NCBI RefSeq assembly: GCF_028372415.1
Contig: NC_092876.1
Location: forward strand, 221,761,528-221,825,527
Direction: 5' to 3'
DNA from: Notamacropus eugenii
Taxonomy: Eukaryota > Chordata > Mammalia > Diprotodontia > Macropodidae
Length of the DNA: 64,000 nucleotides
The stretch's first letter is position 1. Each line of letters opens with the position of its first letter. Below, one piece after another: positions 1 through 12,830 of the stretch. The position numbers and the translations under genes are program-made. The notes beneath the pieces are model-generated. The model saw only the letters and a list, made by a program, of their open reading frames with translations, was not told the origin of the DNA and did not search any database.

Positions 1-689
1 TCTTCTTCTTTATGAAATTGATGTGCTAATAAGGCTTTTTTAAATAGATAATATGCATCTACTTTAGGAATTCACTTAAAAATGGCAACCAATTAGTAAA
101 ATTACACCATTTGATTGTAGCATCAGGTAATATCCATTGTTTCCACTTGAAATATTTCTTTTTATGTTAACTTCTCTGCTCTTTAAATCTTGCATTTGGG
201 CCTTTCACTAAATACAGAAGGTCCTTCTATGAATAACAGTCATCTGTGCTATTACAATACATTGCCATAATGATTATTCTTAAGTTTACATAGAAACATA
301 GTCTTTTTTTTTACAGTTTCATTGATATCTATTGGTTTCAGGTTATAGTCATTTCCAGGTACATAACCAGTTGAAAAATAACATCTCTCTTCTATCTTTT
401 CTACCCCTATGTGAGCCTCTCATTTTAAAAATCAGTCAATAAGTATTAATTTGTAACTTACTATTTGCCAGGCAAAATATAAATATAAGTAAGCAAAAAC
501 CAACCAATAGATGACCATGCCTGACAGTACACAATAGTTTATATTCATAGTTTCTGGGGTGTAAGATATTACATATACATTATATATATACATGAACAAG
601 CTTGCTCATAGAACCATGAACCATGATCAAGTCAATTCTGCTACTGTTCCTGAATGGAGTGTATTAATCTACTCCCTTATAACCATCCC
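1..689. other. non-coding AT-rich DNA, nothing recognised
   Basis: No exon-like pattern, RNA gene or clear repeat is seen. In mammals the FAP gene lies beyond the 3' end of IFIH1 (synteny from memory), but no FAP exon is recognisable here or up to 29950. Confidence 0.5.
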
Positions 690-835
690 TGAGGCTTCCT
701 TATCAGAGTGCCTCTCCCTGACCACCATTCCTCTATGCATTATATTTCTCCATTAGAATATAACTCTCTTGAGATCAGGGACTATTTTGCTTTTGTGTTT
801 GTATCTCTAGGGATTAGTATAATGCTTGCCAGTTG
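690..835 (+). repeat. L2 LINE 3' end
   Basis: It carries the L2-type 3' pattern: clusters of CTCC/ACC, then an ATATAAC-TCTCTTGAG-CAGGGACTATTTTG stretch and TATAATGCTTGCC. Similar tails recur at 20330, 36440, 43280, 57310 and 58540. Confidence 0.5.
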
Positions 836-2029
836 GAGGCATTAGCAAGTTTTTTTCACTCATTTGCTCACTCAATCATTCATTCCACAATGTTTAGTTT
901 CATTTTATTGTTCTTTTCATTTACATTGTTATAGTCAAAATGCAGGTTTTTTCTCGTTATTATAGTCATTGTGCATTTTGTTTTCCTTATTCTTTGGTTT
1001 TATTATGCATCAATTTATACAAACCTTATCAGTAGCATAGACTTCTGAAATCCTCCCATGGTTCTATTTGTACTTATCAATACTAATAAAAACACTAATT
1101 CAAAAATGTAGTAATCATACTTCCTAATTTGCCATTGTAGATAGGCATTTATTTTTCATAATACCTTTTCTGAGTTAAAATATAAAGTATCTAAATTTTC
1201 TATTATTTTTTTCCCCACTTTTCCTCCTAACTTTTATTGGACTCTGGAAATGCCAGGTCCAAAGAGGTAGATGCCAGGACACATTTATAAAGAAAAAAGT
1301 CATTGTGTGTGATTTTCTCCAGTCCTCTATCTTGTATTTATATAGTATAGATTTTCCAAGAGCATAAAATATTTTATAATCATTACATCACTGTCTCCAA
1401 GGAAAATTTGTAGCATGGTACTTTAGATGTAAAAACAGGCTTAAGAAACACAAATAAAAAGCATCCTTTGGAAGCAAATCAAAGTCTCTTAAAGACTAGT
1501 TCAGGGCTAAGCAATGGATTATATTGTGTGAGAGGTTGGGAGAAAAAGATAAAGGAAGAACATCGGAAAGCAGGAAGTGAAGGCTTGGAATGAGAATGTT
1601 TTGGCATTTCTCAGATGTAGGGGAAGGGAATTACAACCTCTGAAAAAGAATCAGTTCAGGGAGGGAGCCAAGACAATGAAGAGGCAGGAACTCACCTAAT
1701 TCTCTCAAATTCCCCTCCAAACAACTTTCAAATAATTCCTCAAATTGATTTCTAGAATGGTAGAACCAACAAAAGGCTGGAATAAAACTATTTTCCAGCC
1801 TAAAGACAACTTAGGCAGAAGGCAAGAAATATTCTGTCACACTGGGGTGATGGTTGATCTTAGAGTACAGCGTAGGTCTTGCTATAGTGCCAGCAGCAAA
1901 CCATTGGAGTGGCTGCAGTGGCAGAAGTAGCAGCTTGCAGAGCTCTTAGCCCACCGGCAATAAGGAAGTCGAACTACTGATGAGAAAGCAATTACAGAGG
2001 ATATTTTGCTGGTATTGGGTTCAGGACCC

Positions 2030-2400
2030 TGTTACATTGCCCCTATGCAGTTCTGGGTCACAGCAAAGAGGAGCACCAGCTCTTTCAGTCACAGAAGAGC
2101 AAAGGCCTGGTCATAGTTCTAGGGCATAGAAGAGGCTTGTGGTTACTCATAAAATAGCAAGGGCCCTGGTCTCAGTTCCAAGGAAGAAAGGAGCATTAGT
2201 GTTTATGGCTTCAGGAGAGTAGGGTCCTGAGTCACAGTTCCAGGATCAAAAGGACTGATAGCACTTGCAGCTGCAGAGGGTCTGGAAACATAGTCACAGT
2301 TCTAGGGCCAGGAGAAGTACTAGCAATTGTGGCTACAATGGAACAAGGTCCCTTTCTCAATGAAAGATCAGAGCATACGCCAGGAGAGCAGTGATTACAC
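2030..2400 (+). repeat. L1 5' UTR tandem units of about 70-80 bp
   Basis: Four to five degenerate copies of a unit reading roughly CCTGGTCATAGTTCTAGGGC, a GAAGAGG-like purine run, then a GCTTGTGG/GCTACA run. Such units form the promoter region of older L1 families. The element at 63316-64000 carries related units. Confidence 0.6.
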
Positions 2401-3119
2401 CTCTAATTCCAGTTTGAAAGCACTGAAAACTTATAGATTCCTAGAGCTAGCTCTGAAAACAGCATCATAATGTATCAACAAGGACCCCAGCATACACAAG
2501 AGGGCTTGTTGTACATGTTGTTAGATCTGCTTTTCTAAAAGGAAAGCAGCTTTTGAGAGGTCAACAATCTACTTTAATCAATCACGTATATCATTCACTT
2601 AATTCTGGGAGGAAAGTCATGCCCCGAACTTCAGAGAAAATAGAAACAGAGAAATAAAGACAGGGCTTCCAACTGTCTGAACATAAGCAATATATACATC
2701 ACAGATCAACAGACAGATAAAAATGTCTGACCATACATACATAGTTACCAGAGAGAGAAGCACCAAAATCTGGGTTTTCAAAACCAAGGGACTCCTTAGT
2801 GGTTACCCAGAGTCTCATCTGGCCAAACAAACACTTCCAATGAGTAAGCCCCAAAACAAAACTTTACCTCAGAGTATATATACACTTTTCAGAGCCAAAG
2901 GGCATCATGACCATTGAGAACCAGTGCCTCATTAGAAATTAACAAAAGGTATGGGCCTTCCTACAAAACAAATCTCCTCTAATCAAACTTCCCTTAATGG
3001 ACAGGCCCATTAATGGGTGGGGAAGATCTTTAACTCTCATTAACATAGTTAATATTAGACATGAAAAACTTAAAGCTTGGTATAGTGGCCCTTCAACCAC
3101 CAGAGGAGCCAAAATTCAA

Positions 3120-4430
3120 CATAAAGTTAAAAGTCAAGAAATGGATTGGAAAAATGAGCAAATGAAAAAAAAGAATGTGACCATAGAAAGTTACCATGTT
3201 GACAGGGAAGATCAAGATACACATTCAGAAGAAGATAATATCAAAACAGCAACAAACAAAACCTCAAAGAAAACTGAATCGAACAAAAATCAACAAGAAT
3301 TCCGGGAAGAGCTCAAAAAGAATTTTAAAAATCAAATAAGAAATGTAGAGGAAAAGTTGGGAAAAGAAATGAGAGTGGTACAAGAATTATGAAGAGAATC
3401 AAAAGCTTGGTAAAGGAGGAACAAAAAAATTGAAGAAAATAACACTTTAAAAAACAGTATTGGCCAAAAGGCAAAAGTATCACAAAAATACACTAAAGAA
3501 AATTCCTTAAAAAAGCAGAATTGGCCAAATGGAAAAAGAGACACAAATATTCACTTAAGAAAAGAACTGATTAAAAAATAGAATTGGCCAACTAGAAAAA
3601 GAAGTACAACTAATTCCTTAAAAATTAGAATAGGGAAAATGTAAGCTAATGACTTCATAAATTATCAAGAAACAATACAACAAAATTAAGAGAATGAAAA
3701 AATAGAAGAAAATGTCAAATATCTCATTTTTAGAAAACTGACCTGGAAAATAGATCCAGAAGAGATCATTTAAGAATTATTGGACTATCTCAAATCTATA
3801 ATCAAAAAGAGAACTAGGCATCATATTTCAAGAAATTATCAAGGAAAATTACTGTGTATATTAGAACTGGAGGGTAAAATAAAAATTGAAATAATTCACC
3901 AATCATTTCCTCAAAGAGATCCCAAAATGAAAATTCCAAGGAATATTATAGCCAAATCCAAAGTTCCCAGGTCAAGTTGAATTTTTTTTAAATTTATGGA
4001 ATAAAACAAGCATTTCATAATATAGCATAATTTAAAAAAGATTGTACATGAAACTGCAAATCTACTATGCACAACTTGCTATTTCTTTCAAATATGTAAC
4101 AAAATTATCATGTAAATATCATTTTTCCCTTTTCCCTCCTTTCCTTCCCCCTTATTTTCTATAAGGAGAAAATATTGCAAACAATCAGAAACAATTCAAG
4201 TATCATACAGCCAAAATCAGAGTGTCACAGGATTTAGAAGCTTCTGCATTAAAGGATCAGAGGGATTTGAATATAATATTCTGGAAGACAAAGGAGCGAT
4301 GATTACAACCAATAATCACCTACCCAGGAAAACTGACCATAATCCTTCCGGGGAAAATTGAATTTTGAATGAAATAGAATTCCTGTTGAAAAGAGCAGAG
4401 TTGAATAGAAAATCTGACTTTCCAATACAA
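3120..4430 (+). pseudogene. L1 ORF1 remnant
   Basis: Translated pieces match marsupial L1 ORF1p, the RNA-binding coiled-coil protein: EELKKNFKNQIRNVEEKLGK (coiled coil, about 3305-3365), then LELEGKIKIEIIHQSFPQRD (about 3868-3930) and a C-terminal stretch near 4190-4430. Frameshifts, stops and an inserted short repeat at 3978-4148 break it. No function is expected. Confidence 0.8.
3978..4148. repeat. short dispersed repeat, copy 1 (inserted in L1 ORF1)
   Basis: About 170 bp, with conserved core TTTATGGAATAAAACAAGCA, then GATTGTACATGAAACTGCAA and a pyrimidine-rich right end. It separates ORF1 sequence that is continuous in the HAL1 copies (after CCCAGGT, before AGAAAATATTG), so it is an insertion. 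Related copies are at 7145 and 54080. The A-rich end of the reverse complement suggests minus orientation. Confidence 0.6.
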
Positions 4431-4876
4431 GACCCAAGACAAGCACAAAAAGGTAAATAGGAAAGAGAAATCATGAGGGAATCAATAAGGTTAAACTGTT
4501 TACATTCCCATATGAGAAGATGATACTTGTAACTCCTAAGAAATTTATCATTCTTAGGGCAGTTAGAAGGAGTACACATAGAGAGAGGGCATATGTGTGA
4601 GCCATTAGGGGATTATTTAAAAAAAACAAAATTAGAGGGTGAGAAAGGGGAATGTAATGGGGAAAAGGGGAAAGAAAGAGAAAGAAAAGAAAATTTTCTC
4701 ATAGAAGAGGCATGAAACGTAGAGTTTTTGCAATGGAAGGGGAAATGGTGTGGGGTGGCAGGCAATACTTGAACCTTACTCTAATTGGAATTGGCTCAAA
4801 AAAGGAATAACATACACACTCAGTTGCATATAGAGAAATCTATTTTACCATAGAAGTAAGGGAAGTAGGATGAGTG

Positions 4877-5186
4877 TGTTCATCTTTCATTGCCAAATAA
4901 AACCATGCCATCAGAGAAATGATGACATGACTTGCACTTGACTTTGTTTTGGGTGAGGGAAGGCTATGCAGGTCACCAGCCTCACTTCTCCTCCAGAGCC
5001 ATCTGAATCCAGTGACCAGATGTTCATCAGGATGACTGGAGATGACCCAGGATGAGGCAACTGGGGTTAAGTGACTTGCCCAAGGTCACACAGCTAGTGA
5101 GTGTCAGGTGTCTGAGGTGAGATTTGAACTCAGGTTCTCCTGACTCCTGCACTGGTGCTCTATCCACTGCACCACCTAGCTGCCTC
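4877..5186 (-). mobile_element. tRNA-headed SINE (minus), inserted in L1
   Basis: Read on the minus strand: GAGGCAGCTAGGTGGTGCAG head, GTTCAAAT B-box-like segment, CTAGCTGTGTGACC core, then a tail ending near AATGAAAGATGAACA. It is about 310 bp and almost the same as the copy at 27311-27619. Confidence 0.75.
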
Positions 5187-6416
5187 AGTAGGAGGAATAA
5201 GAAATAAGAGAAGGTAGGGTGAGGTGGGGACCAATAGAAAGGAGGACAGATTAAGGGAGGAAGTGGGTAAAAGCAAAACAGTCTTTTGAAGAGAAATGGG
5301 GAGAGAAAGAGAGAGAAGGATAAACAAAGAAAAACTAGGAGGGATGAAAATGTACAGTAATCATAATTGTGAATGTGATTGAGATGAAAAAATTTAAATG
5401 GACAGCAGAATAGATTAAAAGCCAGAATCCAGCAATATGTTGTTTATAAGAAATGCACTTTAAATGGAGAGACACACACAGAGTTAAAAATAAGGGGTGG
5501 GAGCAGAATCTATTATGCCTCAGCTGAGATTTAAAAAAAAGCAGGAATAGCAACCATCATAAAGCCAATGCAAAAATAGGCTTAATTAAAAGAAATAAGC
5601 TGGGAAACTACATTTGGCTAAAAGGTACCATAGATAATGAAATAATGTCGATACTAAATATATATGTCCAAAGTGGTATAGCATCCAAATTCCCAAAGGA
5701 AAAGTTAAATAAGATACAGAAGGAAATAGAGAGTAAAGCTATACTAGCAGGGAACCTCAACTTTCCCCTCTCAGAACTAGATAAATCTAACCATAAAATA
5801 AACAAGAAAGAAGCTAAAGAAATGTACAGGATTTTAGGAAAGTTAGATATGATAGATTTCTGGAAAAAAATGAATGGGAATAAAAAGGAGCATATCTTAT
5901 TCTCAGCTGTACATGGCACCTTCACAAAATCTGACCATATATTATGGCATAAAAACTTCAGAACCAAATGCAGAAAAGCAGAAATATTAAATGCATCCTT
6001 TTCACATCATGATACCATAAAATTACATTCAATAAATGGCTGTGTAAACATATTAAAAACTAATTGGATACTGCATAATCTAATCCTAAAGAATAAGTGG
6101 GTCAAAGAACAAATCATAGAAATAATTTCATTAAAGTAATGACAACAATGAAACACACATCAAAATTTATGGGATGCAGCCAAAGCAATACTTAGGGGAA
6201 AATTTTTATGTCTAAAACATTAACATCAATAAAATAAAGAAAGCAGGCCAATGAAATGGGCATGCAGCTTAAAAAAAAAAACTAGAAAAAGAACAAATTA
6301 AAAATTCTCAGTTAGACACCAAATTGGAAATACTGAAAGTCAAAGGAGAGATTAATAAAATTGAAAGTAAGAAAAATATTGAACTAATAAGTAAAACTAA
6401 GAGCTGCTTTAATGAA

Positions 6417-6512
6417 TAAAAGCAATAAAATAGATAAAGAAAGAAAGAAGGAAAGAAAGGAAGGAAGGAGGGGAGGAAACAAAGAAAGGAAGGAAGGAAG
6501 GAAGAAAAAATA
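6417..6512 (+). repeat. (GAAA/GGAA)n microsatellite
   Basis: A purine-only tract of AAAGAAGG, GGAA and GAAA units within the L1 ORF2 remnant. Confidence 0.9.
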
Positions 6513-7144
6513 AAGAAAACTGAAATACCAGTATCAAAAAAGAAAAAGATGAATTTGCCACCAATGAAGATGAGATTAAAGCAACTACTAGGATCTATTT
6601 TACACAATTGTATGCCAGTAAATCTAACAATCTAAGTGAAATAGTTATTTATATTACCAAAAATATAAATTGTCCAGATTAACAGAAGAAAAAAATAGAA
6701 TAATAACCCTATCTTAGAAAAAGAAATTTAATAAGCCATAAATGAGTTCTCTAAGAAAAAATCCCCAGGACCACATGGATTCACAACTGAATACTACCAT
6801 ATATTTTTAAAAAACAATTAATTCCAATACTGTATATACTATTTGAAATAGACAAATTTCTTTTACAACACAAATATGGTGCTGATACCTAAACCAGGAA
6901 GGGCAAAAACAGAGAAGGAACACCATAGGCCAATCTCCCTAATGGATACTGATGCAGAATTTTAAATAAACTATTACCAAGGAGATTAATCAATATTACA
7001 CAAAGATCATACACTTTGACCACATGGAATTTATTCCAGGAATGCAGGACTGGTTCAATATTAGGAAAACTTATCAGTAGAATTGACCATATCAATAAAA
7101 AAAATCGTTTCGTTATCTCAATAGATGTTATTGTGCAAATTTCT

Positions 7145-7323
7145 TTTTTAAAATTTATTTTATTTTAATTTATGGAATGAAACAAACATTTCCATAGCAT
7201 AGTATAATAAAAAAGATGATTGCACATTATACTGCAAATTCACCATGTGAAATCTGTCATTCCTTTTAAATATATAATAATAAAGTTATGGGGGAAATAT
7301 TTCTCTTCCCTCCCCACTCCTAC
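7145..7323. repeat. short dispersed repeat, copy 2 (inserted in L1 ORF2)
   Basis: Same core as at 3978 (AATTTATGGAATGAAACAAA, then GATGATTGCACATTATACTG). It interrupts the reverse-transcriptase region between an ISIDA-like segment and the following DKIQQSF-like segment. Confidence 0.6.
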
Positions 7324-7802
7324 CAGAAAAAGTTTTTGACAAAATACAACAGTCATTCCTATTAAAAACACTAGAAAGCATAATAAAAAGTGAAGTTTTG
7401 TAAAGCCATCATAACACATTATTTGTAAAGGAGATAAGTTAGAAGGTTTCCCAATAAGATAGGGGTGAAGCAAGAATGCCAATTATCATCATTATTACTC
7501 AATATTGTACTAGAAAGCTATATCAATAAGACAAGAAAAAGAAACTGAAGGAATTAAAACAGGCAATGGGGAAACAAAACTGTCACTCTTTGCAGATTAT
7601 ATGATGGTATAGTCAGACACTCTTGGAGAATCAACTAAAAAACTAATTGAAATAATTAACTTCAGGAAAGTAGAATATAAAATAAACCCACATAAATCAT
7701 CAGCATTTCTATATATTACCAACAAAGTCCAGCAGCAAAAGATAGCAGACAATATAAAACATGTGGATGTGTACCTGCCAAGAAAAATCCAAGAACTATA
7801 TT

Positions 7803-8290
7803 GTTTGTCCTGCATTTTCAAAGAAGACCAATGACATCATGAGGTGATTAATTGGATTTAAATGAGGAAGAGTTGCATAAAGTTATCAGCCTCATTCTTT
7901 CTTCCAGAGTTACCAAAGTCCAGTGGCAAGACAAAGTCAAAAATGACTGGCCTGCGATGATGATGAGAATGCCTGTGATGCAGTGGATGACTTTGGTGTC
8001 TTCAATAAGCTCTGCATAGCACTTGCTTCAACTTCATGACCATTGGAACAAATTGTTCTTATCCTCCCATTCTGCCAGGGGAAGTCTTCACATGCTTGGG
8101 GTAGACATACTCCTAACTATGACAGATATGTTGTTCAGGGAGGGCTTCCTGAGCCCTTTTCAGGGCTAAACATCTACCTTTGGTGTCCACCTGTCACCTA
8201 ACTCACCTGTGGCCCCAAAAAGCTATAGTATATGCAGTGACCACATCCCCAGTAAAACCGTCTCTGCAGATGAGCAAAACAAGGTTGAAA
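7803..8290 (-). mobile_element. RTE-like LINE 3' fragment (tentative)
   Basis: About 490 bp inserted in the L1. Its left end (CAAAGAAGACCAATGACATC) resembles the tail of the minus SINEs at 4877 and 27311, but the right part lacks a tRNA head. This is what a 3' fragment of the LINE partner of those SINEs would look like. The family name is an inference. Confidence 0.4.
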
Positions 8291-10075
8291 GTAACCTACA
8301 GGCCCAGGAGCTACATTAATACGATTACAAAATATTTTTCATACAAATAAAGTCAGATATAAGCAACTGGAGAAATATCAGTTGTTCATGGGTAGACCAA
8401 GTCAATATGATAAAAATGACAATTCTACCTAATTAATTTACTTATTCACTGTCATACCAAGCTACCAAAAATTATTTTATAGAGCTAGTAAAAAAACAAT
8501 AACAAAATTCATCTGGAAGAACAAGAAGTTAGGAATATCAAGGGAATTAGTGGGGGAAAAATGTAAAGGAAGGTGGCTTAGCATTACCAGATCTCAAACT
8601 GTATTACAAAGCAATAACTATCAAAACAATCTGATACTAGCTAAGAAACAGAGTGGTGGATCAATGGAATAGATTATAGGTACACAATATACAGTAAATG
8701 ATTATAGTAATCTAGTATTTAATAAATCCAAAGATCCAAGCTTTTGAGATAAATATTCACTATCTGGCAAAAATTGCTGGGAAAACTAAAAATCAGTTTG
8801 ACAGAAAGAGTATAGACCAGCATCTCACATTGTATATCAAGATAAGATCAAAATGGGTTCATGATTTAGACATAAAGGGTGATATCATAAGTAAATTATG
8901 GGAACATGGAGAATTTTACCTGTCAGATCTATGAAGAATTTATGCAAAATAGGATTTTGGTTGCATTAAATTAAAAAGGTTTTGCACACACAAAACCAAT
9001 GCAGTCAAGATTAGAAGAAACATAGAAAACTGGGGAAAATTTTGTAGAGTGTCTCTGATAAAAGTCTCATTTCTCAAATACAGAGAGAATTGAGTCAAAT
9101 GTATAAGAACATGAGTCATTCCCCAACTGATAAATGGTCATAGGATATGAGCAGGCAGTTTTGAGAAGAAAAAATCAAATCTATTTATAGTCATATAAAA
9201 ACAAGTTCTAAATCACTACAGATTGGAGAAATACAAGTTAAAACAATTCTGAAGTACCACTTCACAACTATCACATTGGCTAATATGACAGAAAAGTGAA
9301 ATGACTAATGTTGGAAGGAGTGTGGAAAAATTGGAACACTAATGTTTTTTTGATGGAGTTGCAAACTGACCCAACCATTTCGGAGATCAGTTTGGAGCTA
9401 TGTCCAAAGAGCTATAAAACTGTGCATACCTTTTGACTCAATAATACCACTAATAGGTCTGTACCCTAAAGAGATCCCAGAAAAAGGAAAAGGACCTATA
9501 TGTACAAAGATATTTATAGCAGCTCTTTTTTTGGTGGCAAAGAACTGGAAATCAAGGGGTGGCTCATCTATTAGGGAATGGCTAAAAACACTGTAGTATA
9601 TGTTTGTGATGGAATACCATTGTTCTATAAGAAATGACAAGAAGGATGCTTTCAGACAAACCTGAGAAGGCATGTATGAATTGATGCAAAGTGAAGTGGG
9701 AAGAACCTGAAGAATACTGTACACAGTAACAGCAATATTGCATGATGATCAACTAAGAATGACTTCGCTATTCTCAGCAAACAATGATCCAAGACTATTC
9801 CATCTCCAGAGAAAGAATTGATAGAGCCTGAACACAGATTGAAGTATAGTTGTTTTTACTTCATTTTTCTTCTTTTTTTCTCTGTATTTTCTTTTGTAAC
9901 GTAGCTAATATGGAAATGTATTTTGCATGACTGCACATGTATGATCTATATCAAATTGTGTGCTTTCTCAAAAAGAGTGAAGGGAAGGAGGCAGACAATT
10001 TGGAACTCAATTTTTTAAATAAAAAATTTTAAAAGTTTTGCATGTAATTGAGAAAAAATAAAATAAAATAAGAGG

Positions 10076-10889
10076 GGAAAAAAGAGGAAAAAAGGATTTG
10101 CCAATAGTTTACGGAAAACAAGTTCTCACAATTAATGCATTGTAGCCTTAAAAAAAATCAGTGCACAACATTTCCTTGTTCCTCCTTCCCTACCTCCAAC
10201 ACTGCTTAGAGAGTTTCTTTGACTGGGAAATAGGTACTTTAAAATCCCAGCACTAATAGTTGTATCAGACATAGACGTGAGCATAGCCAAAAGATTAAGG
10301 GGGATTTGTCATTTACAGTTAGCCAATTAACTCTGAATTGGAAAACTGGAAGCGGTTGTTGAGTTGAATTTTCCCCATGTCTGTACTGAAAGATGAAATA
10401 GGTTGGATAATCTTACAGTGTGACAAAGGCACAATTACATCACACCACAAACTAAAGGCAAGGCAGAAACTGGAAAGGGCCCCAGAACAGGGGAGTTTCG
10501 TGACCTGTAACCCTTAAAACCCCACTACTCCACATTTAGTGCAACCCATTTTCCTAACGTTTCTAGAAAAGAAATTCAAGCATCTCATTTGGTTTGTGTC
10601 CTCAGTGGCAAAAATATCAGCTCACTCAATTAGTTAGCTGAACCCTGTTGACTGAGGGTGAGTAGAGAAAGATACAGAAAGCAGCCACAATGTATTATAG
10701 TCATTGGTTTGGGGGAGAGGGAGCATGGGGAACTTAGTACCCGAGGGGTAAAAAAGTTTGCTTTATAAAACCCCGCAAAACAAAAAGGACTCTGAGCTAT
10801 TTTAAACCTGATCATTGGGGTGAAAGAATTCTCTCAGATGTAATTCAGCAATCAATCTATAGAAAGTGAAAAAACCAACAGCTGATTGC
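10076..10889. other. mostly unique intergenic DNA, no gene recognised
   Basis: Less repetitive and less AT-rich than its surroundings. It contains a pyrimidine/purine stretch with a TATAAA-type box on both strands near 10763 but no coding exon that I can identify. Confidence 0.4.
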
Positions 10890-11092
10890 TGAACAAACCT
10901 TAGAGATTAGGGAAGGATATATCTTATTTATCCTCATTTTACCGTTGAAAAAAGACTGTGGCAAACAGAGGTTAAGTGACTTACCCAGGGTCAAACAGTT
11001 AAATGTCTGAGTTCTAAGTTTAAACTCAAGTCTTCCTGACTCCAGGCCCAGCCCTCTTTGACTGAACCACCAGGTGCCTCTAGTATCAGACA
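10890..11092 (-). mobile_element. MIR/CORE-SINE (minus)
   Basis: Read on minus: GAGGCACCTGGTGGTTCAGT head, AGTCAGGAAGACTTGAGTTT, then CACTTAACCTCTGTTTGCC and a TAAAATGAGG tail, the MIR order. Confidence 0.7.
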
Positions 11093-11339
11093 GTTCATAC
11101 ACCACTAATAGAACTTGTAGAGCCACAAGATAAAAATTATGCTAAATTATAAACCATGTTTAATGCAAAAATTACTTTTTTCTTATCTCAAATCATGCCA
11201 TATTTTTATGTTCTTTATACTGTCACCAGCCCTACATGCTAGAGTCCCTATTTCTCATTTCTTTTTATTCTATTGTACTCATTCTTCCTTTTCAGTGTCC
11301 CTAATTCATCATCTCCATTCTCCCTGACATAATCTTAGG

Positions 11340-11768
11340 CTAGACCTTCATTAGCTTGTGTGGGAAGTGCCACAAAGGCCCCCTCTAAGATAGTCTCCCC
11401 AATTTCTCTCTCCTTTTAATCCATACTACAAACTCCTGTCAAAATGCTCTTAAGAATATTTCTTTACTCATATAACCCCCCTTCACAAGGACTTACAGTG
11501 GCTTCTTATTACATGCCAGATATGCTTTAAACTCCTTAGTATGCCATCTGTGCTTTCTAACTGGCCCTTATCTATTTAGGATCATCTACCATTCTTCTCC
11601 AATAAGGCATCTGTGTGACCCTAATTCTTCCCCCTCCCCTTCCTACATTGGCACACCATACTCATGATTACCTTGATTCTTGTTCATGTTGTTTCCTCTT
11701 TCTCCTTCCCTGTCCCCTCCCCAGGTCAGCAAGTAATCTCTCCTTTACCTATTCCAATTTCACCCATT
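11340..11768 (+). mobile_element. L2-like LINE, left part (split by HAL1-A)
   Basis: It contains the L2 3'-region pattern TTTAAACTCCTTAGTATGCC and CTTATCTATTT-type segments. The matching right part resumes at 17169 after HAL1-A. The last nine bases (TCACCCATT) are repeated at 17169-17177 as the HAL1-A target-site duplication. Confidence 0.6.
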
Positions 11769-12599
11769 TTAAAAATTAATTTATTCATTTTAGTTTTCAA
11801 CATTTATTTCCACAAGATTTGGAGTTCCAAATTTTCTCCCTATCTCTCCCCTCCCACCCACCCCAAGATGACATGCATTCTGATTACCCCTTCCCCCAGT
11901 CAGCCCTCCCTTCTTTCATTCCACCCCCTAATCTCCCTCATCCTCACTTTCTTGCAGGGAAAGATAGATTTCTATACCCCATTGCCTATACATCTTATTT
12001 CCCAGTTACATGTGAAAACAAATTTTTAACCTTTCCTTTTAAATCTTTGAGTTTGAAATTCTCTTCCTTTTCCCCTTCCCCAACCACCCACATTGAGAAG
12101 GCAAGCAATTCAGTATAAGTTATTCATGTGTAGTTATGCAAAACACTTCCATAATAGTCATGTTGTGAGAGATTAACTATATTTCCCTCCATCCTATCTC
12201 ACTCTGTCATTTTTTCTATCTTCTTTGACCCTGTCCCTTTTCAAAAGTATTTGCTTTCTACTACCCTCTCCCCCAGTCTTCCCTCCCTTCTATCATTCCT
12301 CCTTCCTATCACCTTTTCCCTACATTCCTGTAGGGTAAGATAGATTTTCATACCCAATTGAGTATATATGTTACTTCCTTCTTAAGCCAAATCTGATGAG
12401 AGTAAGGTTCACTCATTTCCTCTCACCTCCAACCCCTCTTCTCCTCCATTGAAAAAGCTTTTTTCTTGTCTCTTTTATGCGAGCTAATTTACCCCATTCT
12501 ATCTCTCCCTTTCTTCTTCTCCCATTATATTCATCTTTCACCCCTTAATTTTATTTTTTAAATATCATCCCTTCATATTCAACTCACCTTGTGCCCTGT

Positions 12600-12722
12600 C
12601 TCTTTCTCTCTCTATACATATATATGTATACATGTATGTATATATACATACATATGCATACACATATACATACACATACTATATATACACACAAATGTAC
12701 ATATATACATATATATGTATCC
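12600..12722 (+). repeat. TA/CA/TGTA simple repeat
   Basis: Alternating TATATA, CATACA and TGTATA units lie in the HAL1-A 3' UTR, matching the position of the CA tract in HAL1-C (62453). Confidence 0.9.
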
Positions 12723-12830
12723 TAATACTGAGAAAGGTCTTATAAATTTCAAATATCATCTTTCCATGTAAGATTGTAAACAGTTCAACTTTAATAAGTT
12801 CCTTATGATTTCTCTTTCGTGTTTACTTTT

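Larger units (their letters stand above)
5600..9740 (+). pseudogene. L1 ORF2 remnant (endonuclease and reverse transcriptase)
   Basis: The longest open piece, 5645-6139, reads LAGNLNFPLSELDKSNHKIN then HILFSAVHGTFTKSDHILWH, the C-terminal half of the L1 endonuclease (canonical GD-N and SDH motifs; here GD has become GN). Reverse-transcriptase remnants follow: a KSPGPDGF-type stretch near 6755-6800, HRPISLMDT near 6925, DKIQQSF near 7337-7355, and C-terminal pieces to 9740. There are many stops and frameshifts. Confidence 0.8.
1658..10075 (+). mobile_element. decayed near-full-length marsupial L1 retrotransposon
   Basis: It begins with an L1-type 5' end (GGAGCCAAGACAATGAAGAG), followed by a 5' UTR with tandem units, ORF1 remnants (3120-4430), ORF2 remnants (5600-9740) and a 3' UTR with ATGGAAATGTATTTTGCATG and an A-rich tail. 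All reading frames carry many stops and frameshifts. Other elements interrupt it at 3978-4148, 4877-5186, 7145-7323 and 7803-8290, and a purine microsatellite lies at 6417-6512. It is much older than the HAL1 at 60386. No convincing target-site duplication was found. Confidence 0.85.

Noticed and set aside
11664..12118. Proline/serine/phenylalanine-rich plus-strand frames
   Set aside because: They are antisense translations of the purine-rich HAL1-A 3' UTR and adjoining L2.
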